DNA from: Deltaproteobacteria bacterium
Lineage (GTDB): Bacteria > Desulfobacterota > Desulfomonilia > UBA1062
NCBI GenBank assembly: GCA_023230665.1
Contig: JALNWY010000084.1
Location: 1 to 12,244 of the forward strand
Direction: 5' to 3'
DNA length: 12,244 bases
A model generated the notes under the pieces. The model was not told where the DNA came from and made no database searches. It saw only the letters and a program-made list of their open reading frames with translations. Shown here in pieces: positions 1-7,380 of the stretch. Within the stretch, counting starts at the first letter, position 1. Every line of letters starts with the position of its first letter. The position numbers and the translations under genes are program-made.

Positions 1-33
1 CGCTGAGGGCAATACGTCCAATCTTTCTTCCAT
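1..33 (-). CDS. 5' end of an unidentified minus-strand gene (partial)
   Basis: An ATG on the minus strand at 33-31 follows an AAGGAGG ribosome binding site nine bases upstream, and the frame stays open for 11 codons to the window edge (MEERLDVLPSA). The overlapping minus-strand frame reads GRKIGRIALS, which faintly recalls the start of a phosphofructokinase, but that frame has no start codon here. Too little is visible to name a product. Confidence 0.3.
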   Translation of the reverse strand, partial: MEERLDVLPSA

Positions 34-76
34 CGTCTGTATCCTCCTTCCCTCGCGAATATGTCGAAGAGTAGGG

Positions 77-110
77 TTTGAGAGGACGCGAGCATACGCG
101 TTCTCTCAAA
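77..110. other. Strong 14-bp inverted repeat (hairpin or operator)
   Basis: Bases 77-90 and 97-110 are inverted copies of each other with one mismatch (a G-T wobble), around a 6-base loop. Neither strand has a T run after it, so it is not a typical intrinsic terminator. It lies just upstream of the minus-strand start at position 33 and could be an operator or a leader hairpin. The stretch from 111 to 299 shows no convincing gene. Confidence 0.5.
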
Positions 111-299
111 GGAGTATAATGGGCGTTCTCCCTGATGTCTCAAGTACGGACGCCTCGCTGGTGGGCCGCTCCCCGGGCGGGTGTGCAAGGAAGATCCTGT
201 CAGCCGGGCAGGAAAGAGGACAGAACGGATCTGATGATCGGATAAGCATGCCCAGCGGTATTGCCGGGGTGCATCTCTGAGCAGCCGGGCAAAGGGGAT

Positions 300-650
300 T
301 CACGCCCGGTTGTCGAGATATTCTTTCAGTGCTCGTGCGTTGTTCAGCTGTTGCTCTCTTGAGCTGTAGACAAGGGTGACCGTTTCCTTGCGAGCGTGTC
401 CGAGCAGCTTACCCACCTGGTCCGGGTTGCCGTCGAGCTCGGCAAAATATCGGGACCTGAACTCAGGCCACTTCTCAGGATCATGGCCATACCAGGAACG
501 AAGCTCGTTCGACGGTGCCAGGTCCTTGAGCCAGAGGTCGATTTTCGCCTTTGTTTTTGAGATGCCCCTGGGCCACAGCCGGTCCACGAGGATCCGGAGG
601 CCGTCGGTCTCGTCGGGATCTTCATAGGCGCGTTTGATCCTTATGTCCAT
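300..650 (-). CDS. DUF488 / YeaO family protein
   Basis: This 116-residue protein belongs to the DUF488 (YeaO) family, small soluble proteins of unknown biochemical role. Family hallmarks near the N-terminus are IKRAYEDP, then the DRLWPRG block, and then WLKDLAPS followed by ELRSWYGHDP. The length is normal for the family. I chose the ATG at 650 because AAAGGAG lies six bases upstream; an in-frame ATG at 671 would add seven residues but has a weaker ribosome site. The start overlaps the last codons of the upstream alpha/beta hydrolase by 10 bases, which suggests translational coupling in one operon. No integron attC site follows it, so it is treated as flanking chromosome rather than a cassette. 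Confidence 0.85.
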   Translation of the reverse strand: MDIRIKRAYEDPDETDGLRILVDRLWPRGISKTKAKIDLWLKDLAPSNELRSWYGHDPEKWPEFRSRYFAELDGNPDQVGKLLGHARKETVTLVYSSREQQLNNARALKEYLDNRA

Positions 651-1423
651 GGGTTTCTCCTTTTTTGGCATGCTTCACCCGGGCCCCGGCCGGCCGAACG
701 CCAGGCAAGGCCGGCAAAGCGCTGAATCGCTTCCAGAGACTCGCGGGGCCGGGCCTGAAGGATGAAGTGCGGCCCCGGTATTCTCCTTACCCGCAGATCA
801 GGGACCGCCTCCATGAAGTCGAAGAGCGCTGATCCTGGAATGGTCCGGTCGGAGGCGGCCTGCAGGTAGAGACAGGGAATGCTCAATCCGGGAAGGAATG
901 CGCGTACGTCCACCCGGCTTATCATCTTAAGCCGGTGCGCCAGCACCTCGGGCGTGACCATGACCCTGACCCGCTGCCACAGTCCGAGCAGCAGGTCGGC
1001 GGACTCGACCCCGCCAGCCACCACGAGTTTGAGGAGCAACCGGGGAACGGGGAGCTTCAGCAGCCTCTCCAGGGGAAGAAGCCTCAGTGCCTTGAGCACC
1101 CGGGGCCGAGGCGAGCGGGCAAAGGTGGAACACAGGACCAAGCACTCCGGACTGATCAGGCCGGAGCCGATGAGCGCCAAGGCAACCGGCCCTGAGAACG
1201 ACTCGGCCAGGACAAGGGCATCTTCATCCCAGGGGATCTGGTCCCGTGCGCAGCACACGGTCTCCTCGAAGCTCAGGGGTCTGTCCGCAGGGTAGCGCAC
1301 CACGCACACCGCAATGTCCTTTGGCAGCACGGCCCCGAAGGGCTCGAACGAAATGCCGGTTCCGTCCAGGCCGGGCAGGAACACGAGCCTTCTGTCGCTG
1401 AGCGGGTGCATCTTGCTCTCCAT
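641..1423 (-). CDS. Alpha/beta hydrolase
   Basis: This 260-residue protein has an alpha/beta hydrolase fold, cytoplasmic, with no signal peptide or membrane helix. The oxyanion-side loop is FLPGLDGTG (residues 15-23). The likely nucleophile is Ser75 in AESFSGP, a variant of the usual G-x-S-x-G elbow. The likely acid is Asp192 in ASDRTIP and the base His219 in GPHF. The substrate cannot be told from sequence. Two starts are possible: ATG at 1423, and ATG at 1411, which has GGAG six bases upstream and gives 256 residues; I slightly favour 1411. The gene lies 77-89 bases after the GuaA-like gene and overlaps the DUF488 gene at its 3' end, so the three are probably one transcript. The C-terminal tail is basic (CQKRRNPWT). 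Confidence 0.8.
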   Translation of the reverse strand: MESKMHPLSDRRLVFLPGLDGTGISFEPFGAVLPKDIAVCVVRYPADRPLSFEETVCCARDQIPWDEDALVLAESFSGPVALALIGSGLISPECLVLCSTFARSPRPRVLKALRLLPLERLLKLPVPRLLLKLVVAGGVESADLLLGLWQRVRVMVTPEVLAHRLKMISRVDVRAFLPGLSIPCLYLQAASDRTIPGSALFDFMEAVPDLRVRRIPGPHFILQARPRESLEAIQRFAGLAWRSAGRGPGEACQKRRNPWT

Positions 1424-1500
1424 CTTTTTTTAATCCTGTTCTCTCCTCTTTCACGAGGACTTCAGAGCCTGCACCTTTCCGGCCGTATAGGGCCTTGCCG

Positions 1501-2463
1501 CTAGATTGCCTCGATCGTTGACGGCGGTTTGGACGCGATGTTGTATGTCACGCTCACTACCCCGGGCACGTCGCGGATGATCTCGCCTGCGATCTGCTCC
1601 AAGAGATCAAACGAAAGCCGGGTGGGCGATGCGGTCCGTGCGTCCGTGCTATCCCAGCAGCGCACCTCGATCTGCTGGCCGAAATCGCGCATGCCGTCGC
1701 GCATGCCGGTCACCCGGTCTCCGTGCAGGACGCCCAGGTACTGGAACGCGCCCGAACCTTTCAGCAGACGCTCGATCACCACTGTTGCCCTGCGGACTGT
1801 CTCGATCCGCTCGGGGGTCACCTCGCCGATGACACGCGCCGCAAAAGCCGGACCCGGAAACGGGATGCGGCTGAAGAGCTCCTCCTGCAGGCCAAGGGCC
1901 CTGCCCAGCTTCCTCACGCCTTCTTTGCGGAGCTGGATGAGCGGCTCCAGGATATGATAGCCGAAGGCCTCCTTCGGATCGATTCCGAGCTGTTCGAAGA
2001 CATTGTGCTGGCGCTTGATGCCTGCCACGGTCTCGTCGATATCGGTCAGGATCGTTCCCTGGAGAAGATACCTGGCGCCGCTTTGTCTCACGATGTGCCC
2101 AAACACGTTCCGATAAAAGGTCTGCGTGATGGCCTCGCGCTTTTTTTCCGGATCGGTGAGCCCCTTGAGCGCGGCAAAGAATTCACTGCGCGCATCCACT
2201 ACCTCGACCTCAACGTCGAGTTCTTGGAAGGACGCCACGACCTGATCGGCCTCGCCTTCGCGCATGAGACCGTTCTCGACAAAGATCGTTCTCAACTGCG
2301 GTCCCAGGGCCCGATGCCCCAGCATGGTGACCACGGATGAGTCCACGCCGCCGGAGAGCGCGTTGATCGCCATTCCATCTCCGACTGCGTCCCTGATACC
2401 CTTGACCTTTTCCTGGATAAAGGCCTCGGTGTTGAGCTCCTGTGCGGTAATCTCCTTTTTCAT
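1501..2463 (-). CDS. Stand-alone GuaA-like ATP pyrophosphatase (GMP synthase subunit B-like)
   Basis: This 320-residue protein matches the ATP-pyrophosphatase and dimerisation domains of GMP synthase, but the N-terminal glutamine amidotransferase domain is absent. The PP-loop SGGVDSS is at residues 37-43, the TDPEKKRE block at 103-110, KRQHNV at 150-155 (canonical KSHHN), RIPFPGPAF at 199-207 (canonical HPFPGPG), and the C-terminal SKPPSTIEAI at 311-320 (canonical SKPPATIEWE). It may be the ATPase subunit of a split GMP synthase like the archaeal two-subunit enzyme. It may instead be a paralogue acting on another substrate, because several XMP-contact positions differ; such proteins are often listed as ExsB-like. 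AGGAG lies eight bases before the ATG. It heads the minus-strand operon with the hydrolase and DUF488 genes. Confidence 0.85.
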   Translation of the reverse strand: MKKEITAQELNTEAFIQEKVKGIRDAVGDGMAINALSGGVDSSVVTMLGHRALGPQLRTIFVENGLMREGEADQVVASFQELDVEVEVVDARSEFFAALKGLTDPEKKREAITQTFYRNVFGHIVRQSGARYLLQGTILTDIDETVAGIKRQHNVFEQLGIDPKEAFGYHILEPLIQLRKEGVRKLGRALGLQEELFSRIPFPGPAFAARVIGEVTPERIETVRRATVVIERLLKGSGAFQYLGVLHGDRVTGMRDGMRDFGQQIEVRCWDSTDARTASPTRLSFDLLEQIAGEIIRDVPGVVSVTYNIASKPPSTIEAI

Positions 2464-2565
2464 GTCGAGTTCTCCTGACTATAAGTAGTGCGGTGGTACA
2501 TATCATGGATCAAGGTCGGCGCATATTCTTAAAAATAACGCAAGCCTTTTTCACGAAGGGAAGAT

Positions 2566-2665
2566 AATGGCTCAGTTTCGGGGAATATGCTATAATCACA
2601 GTTATAGTAAATCCCGGATGTTATATACTGATCTCGCTGGGAATTTCCCCCGAAACTGAGCCATT
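2566..2665 (+). repeat. 100-bp MITE-like element, copy 1
   Basis: This 100-bp imperfect palindrome begins AATGGCTCAGTTTCGGGG and ends with the inverse of the same sequence. Two more copies occur at 5574-5673 (inverted) and 8675-8774 (same orientation), all exactly 100 bp between the AATGG/CCATT ends. It is noncoding, with an internal TGCTATAAT extended -10 motif at 2588-2596. The true ends may extend to 2563 and 2667, where GGGA occurs on both sides (2558-2561 and 2668-2671) as a possible short target duplication. It separates the GuaA-like gene from the degenerate attC behind the catalase gene. Confidence 0.9.
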
Positions 2666-2667
2666 AC

Positions 2668-2722
2668 GGGACGAGCGTAAGGGTCAGCCGCGGCCGAATG
2701 AGGCTGCATTTGCTTGTTAGTC
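2668..2722 (-). other. Degenerate attC site of the catalase cassette
   Basis: It sits 18 bases past the catalase stop codon on the minus strand. An R''-like box GACTAAC lies at 2722-2716, and CAGCC (2706-2702) pairs with GGCTG (2689-2685) across a short loop. The R' half cannot be recognised: the site runs into the MITE copy instead of a GTTRRRY box. Its position matches the other attC sites in the window, but the pairing is weak. Confidence 0.5.
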
Positions 2723-2740
2723 GTTTCCCATTATCCAATT

Positions 2741-4183
2741 TCACTCATCTTTGATGCCCAATGCTCTGGCTACGCCTTCGCCGTAAGCAGGATCAGCCTT
2801 AAGACAGTTGCCGATATGGCGGATCTTGATCTCCTTGGGTGCATCGCCCATGGCCCGCGCCGTATTGTCGAAGAGCGCCTGCTGCTGTGCGTCGTTCATC
2901 AGACGGAAGAGCTTGCCCGGCTGTGTATAATAATCATCGTCCTGGGGATAGTGGTCTGCGGCGCCCTCCAGAGCAAGCGGCGGTTCACGCAGTTCGGGTT
3001 GGTCCTGCCACTCACCATAGCTGTTGGGATCATAACCCAGAGTGCTGCCCTGGTTGCCGTCGACGCGCATGGCGCCGTCGCGATGATAGATGTTCGCCGC
3101 GCAGCGCGGCGCGTTGACCGGAATCTGGTGATGGTTGACGCCGAGACGGTAACGCTGGGCATCGCCATAGGAGAAGAGCCGCCCCTGCAGCATCTTGTCC
3201 GGGGAGAAGCCGATGCCGGGCACTATGTTCGCCGGGTTAAAAGCCGACTGTTCGACCTCGGCAAAATAATTCTCAGGGTTCTTGTTGAGTTCGAGAACGC
3301 CGACCTCGATGAGCGGGTAATCTTTGTGGTACCAGACCTTGGTCAGGTCGAACGGATTGTATGGCATCTTGGCCGCATCTTTCTCGGGCATCACCTGAAT
3401 GAACAGGGTCCAGCGCGGAAAATCCTTGCGTTCGATCGCATCATAGAGGTCGCGCTGGTGACTCTCGCGGTCTTTTCCCACGATCGCCTCGGCCTCAGCG
3501 TCGGTCAGATTTTTTATGCCCTGCTGGGTGCGGAAGTGGAACTTGACCCAGAAGCGTTCGTTTCGCGCATTGATCATACTGAAGGTATGGCTGCTGAACA
3601 TATGCATGTGGCGGTAGCTCATCGGTATGCCGCGGTCGCTCATGGTAATGGTTACCTGGTGCAAGGCTTCAGGCAGCGAAGACCAGAAGTCCCAGTTGTT
3701 CTTGGCGCTGCGCAGGTTGGTGCGCGGGTCGCGCTTGACCGCGCGGTTAAGCCCGGGGAAGCGCAACGGATCGCGCAGAAAAAAGACCGGCGTGTTGTTG
3801 CCGACTAGATCCCAGTTGCCCTCTTCGGTATAAAACTTGATGGCCGTGCCGCGAATGTCACGCTCGGCGTCAGCCGCGCCACGCTCGCCGGCCACAGTCG
3901 AGAAACGCATAAAGAGCTCGGTTTTCTTGCCAACCTGCGAGAAGATCTTCGCCTTGGTGTATTTGGTGATGTCGTGCGTTACCGTGAAGGCACCGTAGGC
4001 CCCGGAGCCCTTTGCGTGCATGCGGCGCTCGGGAATCACCTCGCGGTCGAAGTGAGCCAACTTCTCCAGGTACCAGACATCCTGAAGCAACTGTGGCCCC
4101 CGCGGGCCGGCGGTCATCACGTTCTGATTGTCCGCAACGGGCGCTCCGGCGGCTGTTGTCAGTTTCTTCTTTCCGTCGCTCAT
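2741..4183 (-). CDS. katA: Monofunctional haem catalase in an integron cassette
   Basis: This cytoplasmic enzyme converts hydrogen peroxide to water and oxygen. It is a small-subunit haem catalase of about 480 residues, the usual length for that group. Counting from the upstream ATG at 4189, the distal catalytic His58 is in MHAKGSGAYG, the catalytic Asn is 131 or 132 in LVGNNTPVFF, and the proximal haem ligand Tyr341 is in RLFSYGDAQRYR with Arg337 before it. I prefer the ATG at 4183 (MSDGKKK) because GGAG then sits seven bases upstream. A bona fide attC (4215-4289) ends about 35 bases before the start and a degenerate attC follows the stop, so the gene fills one cassette. There is no room for a promoter of its own, so expression probably depends on read-through from the flavodiiron gene. 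Confidence 0.95.
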   Translation of the reverse strand: MSDGKKKLTTAAGAPVADNQNVMTAGPRGPQLLQDVWYLEKLAHFDREVIPERRMHAKGSGAYGAFTVTHDITKYTKAKIFSQVGKKTELFMRFSTVAGERGAADAERDIRGTAIKFYTEEGNWDLVGNNTPVFFLRDPLRFPGLNRAVKRDPRTNLRSAKNNWDFWSSLPEALHQVTITMSDRGIPMSYRHMHMFSSHTFSMINARNERFWVKFHFRTQQGIKNLTDAEAEAIVGKDRESHQRDLYDAIERKDFPRWTLFIQVMPEKDAAKMPYNPFDLTKVWYHKDYPLIEVGVLELNKNPENYFAEVEQSAFNPANIVPGIGFSPDKMLQGRLFSYGDAQRYRLGVNHHQIPVNAPRCAANIYHRDGAMRVDGNQGSTLGYDPNSYGEWQDQPELREPPLALEGAADHYPQDDDYYTQPGKLFRLMNDAQQQALFDNTARAMGDAPKEIKIRHIGNCLKADPAYGEGVARALGIKDE

Positions 4184-4214
4184 GTCCATTCTCCTTCCTT
4201 GATTTGGTTTGTGC

Positions 4215-4289
4215 GGCTAACGTTCGGCATCACCGGCCGGCAATGGAGCATAGCGGAATTACCAGTCCGCGTCGATGCGGTTGTTAGAT
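4215..4289 (-). other. attC site of the flavodiiron cassette
   Basis: Read on the minus strand: R'' ATCTAAC (4289-4283), a 4-base spacer, L'' GCATC(G)AC (4278-4271), a variable stem, L' GTGATGC (4233-4227), a spacer, and R' GTTAGCC (4221-4215). L'' and L' pair perfectly apart from one unpaired G in L'', the structural signature of attC. It lies 20 bases past the flavodiiron stop codon and just before the catalase ribosome site. Confidence 0.9.
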
Positions 4290-4309
4290 GGTGGTTCACT
4301 TCGGCCCTG

Positions 4310-5500
4310 TCAGGCTTGTGTGGCAACATCATTGCCGAAGGTCACGCAGCGGTCGATACTTTCTTGGTCAGGATTCCAGAGGCACTTGATGCCATCGTTC
4401 ATGAGATCAAATCCTGATTTTTTGAGCCAGTCCGTGATTTTTTGCACACCCTCGCCGCTCCAGCCGTAACATCCAAATGCAGCAGCCTTCTTACCCTTGA
4501 AGCGCAGCCCCTCGATTTGCTCGAGGATACCGGCTGTTGCGCTGGTGATACCCCTCCCGATAGTGGGGGAACCTACTAGAATGGCTTTGGATTTGAATAC
4601 CTCAGTAAGGATGTCATTTTTGTCTGACTTGGTGATGTTGTAGAGTTTGACGGTAACGTCCTTATTCTTCTCTTGGATGCCCTTAGCTATGCTTTCTGCC
4701 ATGATTTTGGTACCGTTCCACATGGTGTCGTAAAGAATGGTGATCTGGTTCTCGCGGTAGTTATTGGCCCAAGCCATATATTTTTCAACGATCTGGCTGG
4801 GTTTGTCCCGCCAGATTATTCCATGGCTAGGCGCAATCATGTCGATCGGCACATTAAGGCTGAGGACTTCCTGAATTTTTTTGAGCACCAGTGGGCTGAA
4901 CGGGGTCAGAATGTTGGCATAATACTTGATGCATTCGTACATCAGCTCATCTTGGTCTACCAAATCGTTGAAAAGGCGCTCGGTGGCATAATGTTGGCCG
5001 AAGGCGTCGTTGCTGAACAGGATCTTATCTCCGGTCATATAGGTGGCCATGCTGTCCGGCCAGTGAAGCATGCGCATTTCCACGAACACCAGAGCCTTGC
5101 CGTTGCCGATATCCAGAGTATCCCCGGTTTTGACGGTTTTGAAATTCCAATCCTGATGATAATGCCCCTTGAGCGACTTTGTGCCGTTTTCGGTACAATA
5201 GATCGGAGTGTTTGGAATACGACGCATCAGTTCGGGCAAGCCCCCGCTATGGTCGATCTCAGCATGGTTGGCGATTATATAATCGATTTTTGAAAGGTCG
5301 ATTTCTTTTTTGAGGCTATCGACAAACTCAGCGGCAAAGGGATTCCAAACTGTATCGATGAGCACATTCTTTCCCTCTCTTATGAGGTAAGAATTATAGG
5401 TAGACCCCCTATGAGTGGAGTATTCGTTTCCATGAAATTTCTTCAATTCCCAATCCACCTTGCCGACCCAAGTTACATTCGCTTTGATTCGCTTTCCCAT
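4310..5500 (-). CDS. fprA: A-type flavodiiron protein (rubredoxin:oxygen oxidoreductase family)
   Basis: This soluble 396-residue protein reduces O2 to water (or NO to N2O), usually with electrons from rubredoxin, and protects anaerobes from oxygen. The N-terminal metallo-beta-lactamase-like domain carries the di-iron ligands His79, Glu81, Asp83 (NHAEIDHSGG), His146 (MLHWPDS), Asp165 (FSNDAFG) and His226 (PSHGIIW), the same numbers as in the Desulfovibrio enzyme. The C-terminal flavodoxin domain (from about 253) has FMN loops YDTMWNGT, SPTIGRG and CYGWSGEG. There is no C-terminal rubredoxin domain, so an external rubredoxin is expected; none is in the window. AGGAGG precedes the ATG. An attC follows the stop, making it a gene cassette upstream of katA. 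Its 5' side ends about 70 bases before a MITE copy, and the attC boundary that should precede it is not visible. Confidence 0.95.
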   Translation of the reverse strand: MGKRIKANVTWVGKVDWELKKFHGNEYSTHRGSTYNSYLIREGKNVLIDTVWNPFAAEFVDSLKKEIDLSKIDYIIANHAEIDHSGGLPELMRRIPNTPIYCTENGTKSLKGHYHQDWNFKTVKTGDTLDIGNGKALVFVEMRMLHWPDSMATYMTGDKILFSNDAFGQHYATERLFNDLVDQDELMYECIKYYANILTPFSPLVLKKIQEVLSLNVPIDMIAPSHGIIWRDKPSQIVEKYMAWANNYRENQITILYDTMWNGTKIMAESIAKGIQEKNKDVTVKLYNITKSDKNDILTEVFKSKAILVGSPTIGRGITSATAGILEQIEGLRFKGKKAAAFGCYGWSGEGVQKITDWLKKSGFDLMNDGIKCLWNPDQESIDRCVTFGNDVATQA

Positions 5501-5573
5501 AGTAGACCTCCTAATTTAGCTTGAATATATCATATCCTCATCAAGAAAAGAATCGCGAATGACACATTTTTGT

Positions 5574-5673
5574 AATGGCTCAGTTTCGGGGGAATTTCCC
5601 AGCGAGATCAGTATGTAACATCCGGAATTTACTATGGCTGTAATTATAGCATATTCCCCGAAACTGAGCCATT
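5574..5673 (-). repeat. 100-bp MITE-like element, copy 2 (inverted)
   Basis: This is the same 100-bp palindromic element as copies 1 and 3 but in the opposite orientation. It is flanked by an exact TTTTT on both sides (5567-5571 and 5676-5680) if the element is taken as 5572-5675, the best target-duplication evidence of the three copies. Its TGCTATAAT motif (5651-5643 on the minus strand) points toward the flavodiiron gene 140 bases away, so it could help drive the fprA-katA cassettes. It also lies only about 75 bases before the plus-strand transposase start. Confidence 0.9.
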
Positions 5674-5749
5674 CCTTTTTGGTTGGTTTTTCGCTTGATG
5701 TTCCCTTTTTGAATAGTTATAAACATAACTATCTCAATCAGGAGGGGCC

Positions 5750-7309
5750 ATGGCATACCGGGTGTATCAAACCAACAAAAAAACTGGTGTCACCTATGTT
5801 TATGAAGCCGTTTCCTACTGGGACAAGGAGAAACACCAACCCCGGAACAGGCAGGTCTGCATAGGCAAACTCGATGCAGAGACCGGGGAATTCGTTCCTT
5901 CCAGGCGATTGAACCCGGATCGGATGATGGTAAAGGACCCGGCTGTGACGGCCACCGCCAGTATTGTCGGGCCCTCTTTGCTCCTTGAGAGCATCACTTA
6001 TGAGCTGGCCCTGGACACGATATTGAAAAAGGCTTTCCCCAAGATCCATGAACAGATCTTGACCATGGCCTATTACCTGGCTGTTCGGGGAGGCCCGCTC
6101 AGTCACTTGGAGTCCTGGAGCAAGAGCCATGAGCATCCCTTTGGGAAAGCGCTCACCAGTCAAAGGATCAGCGACCTGTTGAAGATCCTGGGGGGAGAAG
6201 AGGGTCGGGCAAACTTTTTCAAGGCGTGGGGCCAACGGCATGCAGAGAGCGACTACCGGTGTTACGATATCACCTCCGTGTCTTCCTACGGGAGGCTCAA
6301 TGAATATATCAAGTATGGCCACAACCGGGACAGGGAGCATCTCAAGCAGATCAACCTGGCCATGCTGTCCGGACAGGAAAGCGAGCTTCCCCTGTATTAT
6401 CAGCGAATGCCGGGGAACATAAGCGATGTTGTTATGTTACAGGGCATCTTACAGACCTTTTGCTGCCTGGAACAGCCTCGGTTGCACCTGGTACTGGACA
6501 GGGTGTTCTACAGCCGGGACAATGTCGATGAGCTTACCGAGAAGCGGATCAAGTTCATCCTGGCGGTTCCCAACCGTTTGAAGTGGGTGCAGAGGCTCAT
6601 TGACGAGAGCAGGCAGACCATGCAGGACCCGGAAGGGTATCACAAAATCGATGGAGAGATATTGTGCGCCCACACCCGTCTTTACCCTTGGGGAAAAGGC
6701 AGGAGGCGCTGCTATGCCCATATATATTACAATGCCCATGCAGCAGCTCAGGCCGCTGACAGCTTTACGGAAGAGCTTCTGGACTCCAAAGAGGAATTGG
6801 AAAGTGGAAATCTCGCAGCAGGCCATGAAGATGCCTGCCAGACCTTTTTTACGGTCAAGGAAACGCCTGCCCGTGGACGGCGAGTCTCCTTCAACCCTGA
6901 GACCATCCAGCAGAACCGGAACCGGTATGCGGGGTTTCATGTGCTCCTGACCAACGACATCAAGGACCCGCAGGAAGCTCTTCAGATATACCGGAACAAA
7001 GACACGGTGGAGAAATGCTTTGATGATTTGAAAAACCAGCTGGATATGGAGCGTCTGCGGGTGCACTGCTCTTCTCACATGGATGGTCGGCTTTTTATCC
7101 AGTTCATAGCATTGATCTATATGAGCGCCCTGCGCAAAAAGATGCGTCAGGCCAAGCTTATTGATCGCTACACCGTCCAAGAGCTGCTCCTGGAAATGGA
7201 AACCCTGACAAGAGTGCGCTACTCCGGCAAGTATGGTCAGATCCTAACCAAAATTACCAAGCCGCAGCAGCTTATTATGAACCACCTCAACATCCAACCA
7301 CCTGCATAG
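5750..7309 (+). CDS. IS4-superfamily transposase (IS1634-like), apparently intact
   Basis: This 519-residue DDE transposase has its first acidic residue probably at Asp173 in CYDITS, the second at Asp250 in LVLDRVFYS, and the IS4-superfamily Y-R-E-K signature at 414-428 (YRNKDTVEKCFDDLK) with catalytic Glu421. An unusually long stretch separates the second and third acidic residues, as in IS1634-like enzymes. AGGAGG lies seven bases before the ATG. The reading frame has no interruption. The left terminal repeat could be the adjacent 100-bp element, but no matching end lies just after the stop codon. The limits of the insertion sequence are therefore unclear and the element may be broken. It is transcribed against the cassette array. 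Confidence 0.88.
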   Translation: MAYRVYQTNKKTGVTYVYEAVSYWDKEKHQPRNRQVCIGKLDAETGEFVPSRRLNPDRMMVKDPAVTATASIVGPSLLLESITYELALDTILKKAFPKIHEQILTMAYYLAVRGGPLSHLESWSKSHEHPFGKALTSQRISDLLKILGGEEGRANFFKAWGQRHAESDYRCYDITSVSSYGRLNEYIKYGHNRDREHLKQINLAMLSGQESELPLYYQRMPGNISDVVMLQGILQTFCCLEQPRLHLVLDRVFYSRDNVDELTEKRIKFILAVPNRLKWVQRLIDESRQTMQDPEGYHKIDGEILCAHTRLYPWGKGRRRCYAHIYYNAHAAAQAADSFTEELLDSKEELESGNLAAGHEDACQTFFTVKETPARGRRVSFNPETIQQNRNRYAGFHVLLTNDIKDPQEALQIYRNKDTVEKCFDDLKNQLDMERLRVHCSSHMDGRLFIQFIALIYMSALRKKMRQAKLIDRYTVQELLLEMETLTRVRYSGKYGQILTKITKPQQLIMNHLNIQPPA

Positions 7310-7380
7310 TCATATCTTTAACGGAAAATTACGTTGCCACTGTAGTACTAGGCCTGCTGCCTGGAAAGGAGGGGGCGCTC

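Noticed and set aside
106..303. Minus-strand open frame of 65 codons
   Set aside because: It has no good ribosome site, a proline- and cysteine-rich composition typical of chance frames in GC-rich DNA, and no family resemblance.
2714..3808. Long plus-strand open frame of 364 codons
   Set aside because: It lies entirely antisense to the catalase gene, whose protein is unmistakable. Antisense open frames of this length are common in GC-rich coding DNA.
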